This document shows positions 1 through 7,475 of a stretch of DNA of 13,282 nucleotides, piece by piece. The first letter of the stretch is position 1. Each line of letters starts with the position of its first letter. Position numbers and translations under genes: made by a program. The notes beneath the pieces are model-generated. The model did no database searches, was not told the DNA's origin, and saw only the letters and a program-made list of their open reading frames with translations. Origin of the DNA: Eudoraea sp. (lineage in GTDB: Bacteria > Bacteroidota > Bacteroidia > Flavobacteriales > Flavobacteriaceae); contig JABDQS010000220.1 in NCBI GenBank assembly GCA_013042125.1, forward strand, positions 1 through 13,282. The letters are read 5' to 3'.

Positions 1-979
1 GTTTGAGATCTAGTTGTGCCCCAAGGCTCTTTACCACATTGTAGACACTTGCATTGAACTCAAAATTAGAGAACCATAAGGAAAGAGTTTTGTAGTAATG
101 AGAGGCAAAAACCGGATCATAAAATGGAATAAAGGTTAGCAAAATTCCAGCGATCACAATGGTATTAAATACCAATCCTTTTTTAAACCCCAGTGTTTTG
201 AAAAATAAGGGAAGAAACATTAGCGGTATCAGCTTAACTGAAATAGATAGCGCCATAAGAAACGCAGCTATCTTCCATTTGTTGATCGTCAGTAAATAAA
301 TGGAACAAAGAAGGAAAAAAAGCATGACACCTTCAAAATGCAGATTTCCGTTCAGTTCAATAATTATTAATGGATTCAGGAAATACCAGAAAATAAGATG
401 AGGCGACTTATTGAAGTATTTTAATAGTTTTCGACCAAAATAGAGGATCCCAATATCAGCACCCAGTAATAGTAAGCGCATGGCTATTAACCCACCTACC
501 AATTTTTGTCCACCAAGCCACACGCAGATCCCGAATAGAATTTGGTTAAAAGGAGGATAATTGCTGTAATTAGAAGCGCTCAGAGATTCCATTTTTTCGA
601 TCAGTAACCGGGCTTGTGGAATGATTATCTCACCTTTTTCAAGAATCTCTTTTGGAAGATATACGTATGGATTCTCACCCATGATCACCAAATGCCCGTC
701 CCATATAAATCGGTAAAAGTCTTGTGACAGATTAGGAACGGCAAGCAGGAAAATGAGACGGAACAGGATGCCAAGACCAAGCAACAGCTTAAAGTTCCAT
801 TTTTCGAATTGAATTAGCTTATAACAAAGAAAAAAGAGAGCAGCATAGAGCACTGCCAGTCTGATAAAGTCTGATCTTTCCAAGTGGTAGGCAAAGGTGT
901 AATAGAAGACACCGCAAAGTACCGAAAGAAGGATAGGTACCTTGTGTAGTTTCCAATAGGTGAGTACCGTGTTGGGCAT
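1..979 (-). CDS. GT-C family mannosyltransferase, membrane protein (partial, C-terminus outside window)
   Basis: The reading frame starts at the ATG at 979 and stays open for 326 residues to the window edge, so the C-terminus is missing. The protein is strongly hydrophobic, with many membrane segments (roughly residues 12-30, 38-55, 64-82, 145-160, 165-182, 193-210, 217-232, 236-260, 268-287). The signature SQDFYRFIWDG (85-95) followed by GENPY (101-105) is typical of polyprenyl-phosphate-sugar-dependent GT-C enzymes of the GT87/PIG-M/MptB type, in which an acidic residue in the first large outer loop is catalytic. NPLIIIELNGNLHFEG (202-217) and ISVKLIPLMFLP (246-257) also fit. It probably moves mannose, or another hexose, from a polyprenyl phosphate onto a glycan on the outer face of the inner membrane. 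The DPM1-like gene two genes upstream could make that donor. The sugar and acceptor cannot be read from the sequence. Confidence 0.75.
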   Translation of the reverse strand, partial: MPNTVLTYWKLHKVPILLSVLCGVFYYTFAYHLERSDFIRLAVLYAALFFLCYKLIQFEKWNFKLLLGLGILFRLIFLLAVPNLSQDFYRFIWDGHLVIMGENPYVYLPKEILEKGEIIIPQARLLIEKMESLSASNYSNYPPFNQILFGICVWLGGQKLVGGLIAMRLLLLGADIGILYFGRKLLKYFNKSPHLIFWYFLNPLIIIELNGNLHFEGVMLFFLLCSIYLLTINKWKIAAFLMALSISVKLIPLMFLPLFFKTLGFKKGLVFNTIVIAGILLTFIPFYDPVFASHYYKTLSLWFSNFEFNASVYNVVKSLGAQLDLK

Positions 980-1114
980 AAGGCGGTATCCTGGTTGTTT
1001 TTACAAATAACTGAAAAAATGAGGAATATTAATAATAATACAAAGCGCCTCCTGAATTAACGGGAGGCGCCTTGCGTTTAATAATTGGTGGCTAATAAAT
1101 ACTATATCTGCTCC
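980..1114. other. Intergenic region between two glycosyltransferase genes
   Basis: This 135-base gap separates the stop of the processive GT2 gene (1115) from the start of the GT-C gene (979), both on the minus strand. It contains the hairpin described separately. I found no clear TAnnTTTG promoter element on the minus strand and no credible small ORF. Confidence 0.5.
1041..1074 (-). terminator. Strong hairpin, probable terminator or attenuator after the processive GT2 gene
   Basis: Bases 1041-1052 pair with 1063-1074 across a 10-base loop. Read on the minus strand this is a 12-pair stem with one G-T wobble, and its core GCGCCTCC/GGAGGCGC is all Watson-Crick. It lies about 40 bases after the GT2 stop codon. 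The bases that follow on the minus strand are T/A-rich (TATTATTATTAATATT) rather than a pure T run. It could therefore be an intrinsic terminator, a partial attenuator or a 3' stabilising hairpin before the GT-C gene. Confidence 0.6.
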
Positions 1115-2599
1115 TTAGACTTTCGCAGTCAGGGATTTGAAAAAGACAAATCCAAAACCGAGGAACAACATGAAATGAAACGGGAACAGACCAAAATCAT
1201 TTAAAGGAATTGCACTGTACATACCAAATAAAAAGTAAACCATAAGAGCAAACTCCAGGATCATATTTGGTGATAATTTGGTTGTGAGGTACTTATTTCC
1301 TTTCCAGCTATCAGTAAGATTATTGATATTGAACTTTGGCGTACGCACAAATTCACTTCTTTTCCCCATATGGCCTTCTATCACTGCTACTGTGTTGTGC
1401 AATGAAAATCCAAGAGCTACGGAAAAGAATGTGAAGAACAGTTTAATATAATCAACAAAGTGATCTATACTACTCCCCTGTATGCTCTTGTAGGTGAACC
1501 AATAACAAATAAAAAGGATAATGGTAGAAAGAATAAAAAAGCTGGTCGCCTCATAGATCCATCCAAGATGACCATAGGTGTTTTTAATGTACAGCATTGG
1601 GATACTTAATACAGCCACAAGGAATACGAATAAGAACATAGAACTATTCAATAAATGCATAACTCCATGAAACTTCGTCTTAAACGGTATGTTCTTAGCA
1701 GATATAAGGTTCACAACGGTTTTTCTGAAATTTTCAGCACCACCTTTGTTCCATCTAAATTGCTGAGAACGGGCAGCACTAATTACCACGGGTAATTCTG
1801 CCGGAGTTTCAACATCTTCCAGATATTTAAATTTCCAATTCTTAAGTTGAGCGCGGTAGCTTAGGTCGAGGTCTTCTGTAAGGGTATCTCCTTCCCAGTT
1901 TCCAGCGTCAATGATACATTCCTTTCTCCAGATCCCGGCAGTACCATTAAAATTGATGAAATGGCCTTTTGCATTTCTACCCACCTGTTCAAGGGTAAAA
2001 TGTGCATCAAGGGCAAACGCCTGTATCCTTGTTAAAATGGAATAATCGCGATTGATGTGTCCCCAGCGGGTTTGAACAACACCAATTTCTTCGTCCTTAA
2101 AATAGATGACTGTCTTTTTTAACCAATCTGAGTCCGGCAGAAAGTCGGCATCGAAGATGGCGATGAAATCACCTTTGGCGATCTTCAAGCCTTCCTTTAA
2201 GGCTCCCGCTTTAAAACCTTGTCTGTTCTCTCTGCGGATATGTTGAATATCGAGTCCTGTTTCCTGTAGATCGGCTATACGTTTTGCCGTGTCTGTAACA
2301 GAGTCATCTGTGGAATCATCCAGCACTTGTATTTCCAGCTTACTTTTAGGATAGGCAATTTTGGCAATATTGTCCAATAATCGTTCAACCACATATTCCT
2401 CATTGTAAATAGGAAGTTGAATGGTTACCAAAGGAATTTCCTTTGGATCCAATAAATTGAATTTAGGGGCATTAGCCTGATTCCTCTTAAACCCCAGATA
2501 GTTGAGCAATAAGTTTAATTGGGCAAGGCTGTAAAAGAAGATAAGTACCAGCGCCAGGCTGTAAATACCGATGATGATGTAAGCGATTGTCAGACTCAT
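1115..2599 (-). CDS. Cellulose-synthase-like processive GT2 glycosyltransferase
   Basis: The 494-residue integral membrane GT2 enzyme has one N-terminal membrane segment (about 4-32), a cytoplasmic GT-A domain (about 55-290) and a C-terminal cluster of membrane segments (about 310-335, 350-370, 385-402, 447-466, 470-490). All the hallmarks of processive beta-glycan synthases are present: LDDSTDDS (93-100) for UDP binding, FDADF with the DxD at 150-152, TED (241-243) with the catalytic base, and QQFRW (279-283). It resembles the CesA-like/CslA group that uses UDP-glucose or GDP-mannose, but the sugar cannot be read from the motifs. There is no PilZ domain. Its ATG lies one base after the stop of the DPM1-like gene, so the two are almost certainly co-transcribed. 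It probably makes a cell-surface or storage polysaccharide or a glycolipid. Confidence 0.85.
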   Translation of the reverse strand: MSLTIAYIIIGIYSLALVLIFFYSLAQLNLLLNYLGFKRNQANAPKFNLLDPKEIPLVTIQLPIYNEEYVVERLLDNIAKIAYPKSKLEIQVLDDSTDDSVTDTAKRIADLQETGLDIQHIRRENRQGFKAGALKEGLKIAKGDFIAIFDADFLPDSDWLKKTVIYFKDEEIGVVQTRWGHINRDYSILTRIQAFALDAHFTLEQVGRNAKGHFINFNGTAGIWRKECIIDAGNWEGDTLTEDLDLSYRAQLKNWKFKYLEDVETPAELPVVISAARSQQFRWNKGGAENFRKTVVNLISAKNIPFKTKFHGVMHLLNSSMFLFVFLVAVLSIPMLYIKNTYGHLGWIYEATSFFILSTIILFICYWFTYKSIQGSSIDHFVDYIKLFFTFFSVALGFSLHNTVAVIEGHMGKRSEFVRTPKFNINNLTDSWKGNKYLTTKLSPNMILEFALMVYFLFGMYSAIPLNDFGLFPFHFMLFLGFGFVFFKSLTAKV

Positions 2600-2600
2600 A

Positions 2601-3290
2601 TTATTTTAAACTGTATTTAAATATCCACCCAAGAATTTTTATGCCGGCAAAGATAGTACCTTTTATGGTACCTGAAACCTTTGAAATGCCAATTCTTTTT
2701 TTGTAACGCACTGGTACTTCGGTATATGCTATTTTTTTCCTCAGTACTTTCAACTGCATCTCTACTGTCCACCCATAGGTCTTATCCTCCATTTCCAAGG
2801 CTATCAGCTGCTCATATCGAATGGCTCTAAACGGCCCCAGATCAGTGAATTTTGCCTTAAACAGCAACTTCATTAAAAAGGTGGCCAACCAATTTCCGAA
2901 TACCTGTTGAGGTGTCATTGAGCCTTTTTCTCTCAATGACTTGTCTCGTGCACCGATCACAAAATCTGCTTCACCGGCTAAAATCGGTTTTATCACCTTA
3001 TGGAGGTCCTCCGGAAAATCGGAGTAATCTCCGTCCATAAATACGATGATATGGGGTGTTTTGGATCGTTTACCTGCATAATTAATTCCTTTCAGGCAAG
3101 CATATCCATAGCCCATCCGCTCTTCCAGCAAGACCGTGGCACCGGCAGCAGAAGCAATTGCTGCTGTATTGTCTGTGGAATTATTGTTAACAACAATGAT
3201 CTCAGAGACGATGTCAGGGATCTCAGCAATAACCCGTCCTATGGAGTGGGCTTCGTTAAAAGCGGGGATAATGACCAGGATCTCCTTCAT
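2601..3290 (-). CDS. DPM1/DPG-synthase-like GT2 glycosyltransferase
   Basis: The 229-residue GT2 protein has the normal length for soluble dolichyl/polyprenyl-phosphate glycosyltransferases. IIPAFNEAHSIG (7-18), NNNSTDNT (35-42), the metal-binding MDGDYSD with D86 and D88 (85-91), DLGPFRAIR (150-158), YGWTVEMQLK (172-181) and RYKKRIGISKVSGT (195-208) are all family hallmarks. The tail (about 208-226) is hydrophobic and may sit in the membrane interface, but there is no large membrane domain. It probably moves a hexose from an NDP-sugar to polyprenyl phosphate, supplying a lipid-linked donor to the GT-C enzyme encoded downstream. It is the first gene of the glycosyltransferase group and has its own candidate promoter. 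The sugar (mannose or glucose) is unresolved. Confidence 0.82.
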   Translation of the reverse strand: MKEILVIIPAFNEAHSIGRVIAEIPDIVSEIIVVNNNSTDNTAAIASAAGATVLLEERMGYGYACLKGINYAGKRSKTPHIIVFMDGDYSDFPEDLHKVIKPILAGEADFVIGARDKSLREKGSMTPQQVFGNWLATFLMKLLFKAKFTDLGPFRAIRYEQLIALEMEDKTYGWTVEMQLKVLRKKIAYTEVPVRYKKRIGISKVSGTIKGTIFAGIKILGWIFKYSLK

Positions 3291-3336
3291 GGAATTTTAC
3301 TCATCGAATGTCAAATACAGGGGTTCTTTCTTCGCG

Positions 3337-3372
3337 CAAAAGTACGGTACGCAATTTACTTATCATTGACAA
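3337..3372 (-). promoter_or_regulatory. Candidate Bacteroidota promoter for the glycosyltransferase genes
   Basis: Read on the minus strand, TACTTTTG (3344-3337) is a perfect match to the Bacteroidota -7 consensus TAnnTTTG. A TTG lies 25 bases upstream (3372-3370), slightly beyond the usual 17-23 spacing. Transcription would start near 3331, about 40 bases before the DPM1-like ATG at 3290. The element overlaps the end of the upstream polyferredoxin gene. Confidence 0.4.
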
Positions 3373-4936
3373 GATGCATCAAATCAACGTCATTACCAAG
3401 CAGGACCTGTGTGGGATTAATTCGCCCTTTTTCAGGTCCATTCTCAAGTTTGAGAACACCTCTAGGGCAAACGGCGGAACAGATGCCACAGCCAACACAA
3501 CTAGATCGGATGATGTTCTCTCCCTTTTGAGCATAGGCCCTAACATCGATCCCTTGTTCGCAATAGGTAGAGCAATTTCCACAAGAAATACACTGTCCAC
3601 CGTTCGTCGTAATGCGAAATCTGGATTTAAAACGCTGTACAAATCCTAAATATGCCGCTAAGGGACAACCAAATCTACACCAGACACGGTTCCCGAATAT
3701 TGGATAAAAACCCGTACCAATGACCCCCGCGAAGAAGGAACCTATAAGAAGGCTGTAGGAATTTTGTACACTGGCAGTTTTGATACCTAGAACCGTACCT
3801 GTTTCGGAAAAGAAACTATAAAGGGTCATCAATGTCATTCCCACAGCAAATACCAATACCCCGTGTACAAGCCAGCGTTCTACCTTCCAAGATAAAAGGG
3901 TCTTACTGGAGTGTTGTCTGTAGGGATCTCCGAGGGTCTCTGCTAAGCCACCACAACCACAAACCCAGGAACAATACCAGCGTTTCCCAAAGAAATAAAC
4001 CATAACAGGAACAATGACCAGCGTTAGCACGGTACCCCAAACCAAAATGAAGAGACCAATGCCTCCGCTGTTGATCAGAGAACGCAAATTCCATTGGAAA
4101 AAGAAATCGTAGTCGAGTGGAAAGGCATTCTTAAAGTCATAATATGGCATCTGCAGCCGTACCATGATCTCAGGGATAAGAAAAGCAAAAACGATCTGGA
4201 AGAACAATACCGAGGTAGTACGCACCATCTGGTACACATTATGCCTGTATTTAATATACATCCTTACAGCCATAACCGTCATGACCACACAATACATAAA
4301 ACCATAGACAAACCAATGTCCTGCCGCATTACCACTTAGCTCCATACTGATTGGATCAACAAGGTAGGTCCAGTTCACTGCAAATTGTGGCCTGAAATAT
4401 AAAACAAGGTAAAAAGTAACAAGGGAAACAAACACCAACCAGGCAATCCATCCCCGGTTGGTGGCATTCTCCAGGTAGATCCCATCGTTCTTGATCCCTT
4501 TTTGTCCCAGCAGAACTACATTTGGAAGGATGTATAGCAAGGCGCCAAAGATCCCCAACCCAAATGTCAAGAACCACATAAGTCCCTTGTTTTTTGCAAT
4601 AAACCCTGAGCCTGCTCTTTTACCGATCATGGCAGCCATATCATATTGTTTGATATAGATCACTTTTTTGTATTCTTTGTTTTTCCGATGCCGGGTATTT
4701 GCTTTATCGAGAGCATTTGAAACTATAGGCGAAAGGGACTGCATGCCTTCGAATTGTTTCCCAACAACATCTTGCTCAATGGCGGAGATAAAAAGTTCGC
4801 TTTTTAGGTTATTGTCCATAACCAGTTGATCAAAATCTGATTGGGATAAAGAAAAAGTGCCAATAAGCGGAAGAGCGGTAAATATCCCCAAACCAATGAG
4901 GAAGATAACGAGACCAATGTTCTTTATAGTTTTCAT
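3356..4936 (-). CDS. NapH/NosR-like membrane-bound 4Fe-4S polyferredoxin
   Basis: The 526-residue membrane protein starts at the ATG at 4936. The frame also has an ATG at 4978, but that overlaps the upstream gene by 28 bases and adds 14 polar residues before the first membrane segment, so I prefer 4936. Using 526 numbering, a membrane helix (2-26), an approximately 90-residue likely extracytoplasmic loop and about seven further helices carry CSWVCGCGG (322-330) and WCRFGCP (419-425), the cysteine motifs typical of NapH/NosR/CcoG-type proteins. The cytoplasmic tail has two complete [4Fe-4S] sites: Cys 449/452/455/459 and 480/483/486/490, each with its CP or CE follower region. It should carry electrons across or along the inner membrane. 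It lies 14 bases after the flavin oxidoreductase gene, its probable redox partner. The terminal acceptor is unknown; no nitrate or nitrous oxide reductase is in the window. Confidence 0.8.
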   Translation of the reverse strand: MKTIKNIGLVIFLIGLGIFTALPLIGTFSLSQSDFDQLVMDNNLKSELFISAIEQDVVGKQFEGMQSLSPIVSNALDKANTRHRKNKEYKKVIYIKQYDMAAMIGKRAGSGFIAKNKGLMWFLTFGLGIFGALLYILPNVVLLGQKGIKNDGIYLENATNRGWIAWLVFVSLVTFYLVLYFRPQFAVNWTYLVDPISMELSGNAAGHWFVYGFMYCVVMTVMAVRMYIKYRHNVYQMVRTTSVLFFQIVFAFLIPEIMVRLQMPYYDFKNAFPLDYDFFFQWNLRSLINSGGIGLFILVWGTVLTLVIVPVMVYFFGKRWYCSWVCGCGGLAETLGDPYRQHSSKTLLSWKVERWLVHGVLVFAVGMTLMTLYSFFSETGTVLGIKTASVQNSYSLLIGSFFAGVIGTGFYPIFGNRVWCRFGCPLAAYLGFVQRFKSRFRITTNGGQCISCGNCSTYCEQGIDVRAYAQKGENIIRSSCVGCGICSAVCPRGVLKLENGPEKGRINPTQVLLGNDVDLMHLVNDK

Positions 4937-4950
4937 TATTTGTACCGGGC

Positions 4951-6297
4951 TTAGGCTTTTATGAAAATTCGTTTCCAACTTTTCTTTCTGGGTTGAATAG
5001 TTGTTCCAAATTGTTGATTATAGCTTTGCACAATCGCATCTTCATACTGAGTATAGAATTCCGGATCAAAATTGGCATCCTTCAGGTATTCCATCACATG
5101 ATCCACACTGCGTTCTTCGGAAAGCCATTGATCAAAGATCTCATGCCTCATTCGGATCCCAAAGGTGTTAATACCAAGAAATAGTCTGTTCTCCTTATGA
5201 TATGAAATAGTGATACAGATCTTTTCTTTTGGATGTCGCCAATGGAAATGTTCTTCGTATTCCTTTCGGGCATTATCATTAAAGACCCATCCATAGGTCT
5301 GGTATTCAATGTCCAGGAATTTGGCAGAATTGAACCAATGCCCCGGTTTGTATTCTAATTTATTACCGCAAATGGTCTGGGCCAAGGTCTCACCCATCAT
5401 TCTACCGGTATACCAGACTGCCTCAATAGGTCGTCTGTTACCAATGGACTCGTGTTGTTCAGCGCAATCGCCTATACCATAAATATCCGGGATGTTGGTC
5501 TCTAAAAACCTGTTTACCTTGACCCCTCTGCCCAGTTCGATCCCAGATCCCTTTAAGAAATCAACATTTGGAGTTACGCCGGCAGTAAGCCCTACCAGGT
5601 TGCATTCTATGGTGTCCCCCTTATCTGTTACCACGGCCCTTGCCTTCCCATTTTCATCAGCAAGAATTTCTACCAAGTTGGTACTAAGCCTCAGATCTAT
5701 ATGATGCTCGCGTATATGTTCATTGATCATCTGAGATTCTCCTTCAGGAAGCACACCGTTCCAAAAACTACTTTCGCGCACCAGGAAGGTTACCGGGATG
5801 TCCCTGCTCCTGAGCATTTCAGCAAGTTCTATTCCTATAAGACCACCGCCTACGATCACTGCCCTATGACAAGCTTCATTATCAGGGGCATCTTTTTCTA
5901 GTTGTTCCAATTCTTGCTTAGAGTACATTCCCTGTACACCTTTCAGGTCTTGTCCCGGCCATCCGAACCTATTGGGCTTAGAACCCGTCGCAATGATCAA
6001 TTTGTCATACGCCAGAGGTTCACCCTCTTTTAAGTGTAGTTGTTTGTTCTTATGATCCAAGGTAGTTACATACCCATGTACGAGTTCTATTCGATTCTTC
6101 TTCCAAAACCAATTCTCGTAGGGCTGGGTATGTTCAAATTTCATATGTCCCATATAGACATACATCAGGGCAGTACGGGAAAAGAAGTATTCGCTCTCTG
6201 CCGAGATAATGACAATGCGTTTATCTGATAATTTTCGGATATGCCTTGCTGCGGTTACTCCGGAGATGCCATTACCTATAATTACAATGGTTTCCAT
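4951..6297 (-). CDS. FAD-dependent pyridine nucleotide-disulfide-type oxidoreductase
   Basis: The 448-residue flavoprotein has an N-terminal FAD site IGNGISGVTAARHIRK (7-22; GxGxxG), ATGSKP (103-108), an NAD(P)H Rossmann motif VIVGGGLIGIELAEML (147-162) and the second FAD motif DIYGIGDCAEQ (271-281). This order is that of rubredoxin/ferredoxin reductase and NirB N-terminal domains. There is no CxxxxC redox disulfide near the FAD site, so it is not a lipoamide dehydrogenase or thioredoxin-reductase type enzyme. Residues about 320-448 form an extra C-terminal domain rich in Trp, His and acidic residues that I do not recognise by name. It most likely oxidises NAD(P)H and passes electrons to the polyferredoxin encoded 14 bases downstream. 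It is the first gene of that pair; a weak -7-like TATATTTA lies on the minus strand at 6337-6330 without a clear upstream element. Confidence 0.82.
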   Translation of the reverse strand: METIVIIGNGISGVTAARHIRKLSDKRIVIISAESEYFFSRTALMYVYMGHMKFEHTQPYENWFWKKNRIELVHGYVTTLDHKNKQLHLKEGEPLAYDKLIIATGSKPNRFGWPGQDLKGVQGMYSKQELEQLEKDAPDNEACHRAVIVGGGLIGIELAEMLRSRDIPVTFLVRESSFWNGVLPEGESQMINEHIREHHIDLRLSTNLVEILADENGKARAVVTDKGDTIECNLVGLTAGVTPNVDFLKGSGIELGRGVKVNRFLETNIPDIYGIGDCAEQHESIGNRRPIEAVWYTGRMMGETLAQTICGNKLEYKPGHWFNSAKFLDIEYQTYGWVFNDNARKEYEEHFHWRHPKEKICITISYHKENRLFLGINTFGIRMRHEIFDQWLSEERSVDHVMEYLKDANFDPEFYTQYEDAIVQSYNQQFGTTIQPRKKSWKRIFIKA

Positions 6298-6360
6298 TAA
6301 ATTGGCTGGTTTCTGAGGTTCAGTCGGTTTAAATATAAGAACTTAACAGCCTTTTATGAT

Positions 6361-6389
6361 TTTGTGAACTCCAAAAAATTGTAATTTTG
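6361..6389 (+). promoter_or_regulatory. Bacteroidota-type promoter of the GH113-like gene
   Basis: TTTG at 6361-6364 is followed, after a 17-base spacer, by TAATTTTG at 6382-6389, a perfect match to TAnnTTTG. Transcription would begin near 6395, leaving about a 15-base leader before the ATG at 6411. The -7 element lies within the right half of an imperfect inverted repeat (6371-6390). Confidence 0.6.
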
Positions 6390-6410
6390 GTAGAAATCAA
6401 GTGATTAGAC

Positions 6411-7412
6411 ATGAAGCAGGGGATCCTATTTCTTTTTTGTTTACTGCAACTTTCCTGTAGCAGTCAATTCGTTGGAAAGATCAAAGGGGTCAGTTTTGTA
6501 GCTTCGAGGGACCAAGTGACTCAGAGTAATATCAATCCTGTTAAGGAGGTTAATGCAGACCACGCTGCAGTGATGCCCTTTGGATTTATCAGAGAATTGA
6601 ATTCTTCTGAGATCCTTCATAATACAGAACGTCAATGGTTTGGTGAAACCAGGATGGGTGCCAAGCAATATATAGAATTACTGCACAAGAATAAGATAAA
6701 GGTGATGGTAAAACCTCAGATCTGGATATGGCGGGGAGTCTTTACAGGGGGATTAAAAATGGAATCTGAGAAAGCATGGCGGGAGCTGGAAAAATCATAT
6801 GAGGATTTTATCCTTACCTATGCCGTTTTGGCGGAGGAATCTAAGGCGGAGATCTTTTGTATTGGCACAGAACTGGAGCAGTTCATAGTTAACAGGCCCG
6901 ATTTTTGGAATCAGCTTATCGGTAAGATCCGTAATGTTTACAAAGGAAAACTGACGTATGCGGCCAATTGGGATGAATTTGATCGTACGCCTTTTTGGGC
7001 GTCCCTGGATTTCATAGGTATTGATGCCTATTTTCCACTTTCGGAGGCACAAACGCCTTCTGTTGAGGAATTAAAAGAAGGCTGGAAACCCTGGAAAGGA
7101 AAGATCTCTGAACTCTCTCAAAAAGTAAATAAACCGGTGCTTTTTACAGAATTCGGGTATAGAAGTATGGATTATACCGCAAAAAAACCATGGTTGGTAG
7201 ATAGGAATGAAGAAGGAGTAAATTTGGATGGACAGGTAAATGCCAAGAAAGCGATCTTTGAATCTTTCTGGGATGAAGAATGGTTTGCAGGTGGATTTGT
7301 CTGGAAATGGTTTATCAATCATGAAAAGTCCGGTGGACCTTCTGACAACCGTTTTACGCCTCAGAATAAACCCGCACAGGAGATCATCAGAGCATTTTAT
7401 AAAGTCTATTGA
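6411..7412 (+). CDS. GH113-like exported glycoside hydrolase (putative lipoprotein)
   Basis: The 333-residue protein has a hydrophobic N-terminus (4-15) ending in QLSC with Cys16, so it is probably a lipoprotein, although Gln at -3 makes the lipobox imperfect. The rest matches the GH113 TIM barrel of endo-beta-1,4-mannanases: KGVSF at the first strand (25-29), KVMVKPQIW (97-105), IGTELEQF with the acid/base Glu154 (151-158), IDAYFPL (204-210), LFTEFGYRS with the nucleophile Glu247 (244-252), VWKWF (297-301) and the FTPQNKPA end (316-323). Both catalytic glutamates are present, so it should be active on a beta-linked glycan outside the cytoplasm. No SusC/SusD pair or other polysaccharide-utilisation genes flank it. 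Its neighbour is a cell-wall amidase, 63 bases downstream on the same strand and possibly co-transcribed. Mannan is the family substrate; the actual substrate is unproven. Confidence 0.78.
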   Translation: MKQGILFLFCLLQLSCSSQFVGKIKGVSFVASRDQVTQSNINPVKEVNADHAAVMPFGFIRELNSSEILHNTERQWFGETRMGAKQYIELLHKNKIKVMVKPQIWIWRGVFTGGLKMESEKAWRELEKSYEDFILTYAVLAEESKAEIFCIGTELEQFIVNRPDFWNQLIGKIRNVYKGKLTYAANWDEFDRTPFWASLDFIGIDAYFPLSEAQTPSVEELKEGWKPWKGKISELSQKVNKPVLFTEFGYRSMDYTAKKPWLVDRNEEGVNLDGQVNAKKAIFESFWDEEWFAGGFVWKWFINHEKSGGPSDNRFTPQNKPAQEIIRAFYKVY

Positions 7413-7475
7413 TCTACTTGCATTAAAGTGGATGACCGTTTTATTAATCTTTAGACATAACAATTCTTTTAAGTC

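Noticed and set aside
3000..3530. 176-codon plus-strand ORF opposite the DPM1-like and polyferredoxin genes
   Set aside because: It spans the ends of two solid minus-strand genes and the gap between them, with low-complexity composition and no domain.
3356..4936. Cysteine-rich Fe-S protein as the missing radical SAM enzyme ArsS
   Set aside because: It has two ferredoxin-type CxxCxxCxxxC sites and many membrane helices, with no CxxxCxxC radical SAM motif in a soluble TIM-barrel context.
4936..4978. Upstream start of the polyferredoxin at 4978
   Set aside because: It would overlap the oxidoreductase gene by 28 bases and add a short polar stretch ahead of the first membrane helix; the ATG at 4936 gives a normal membrane-protein start.
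6330..6337. Minus-strand promoter for the oxidoreductase gene (TATATTTA)
   Set aside because: Only seven of eight bases match TAnnTTTG and no TTG lies 17-23 bases upstream, so I did not list it as a feature.
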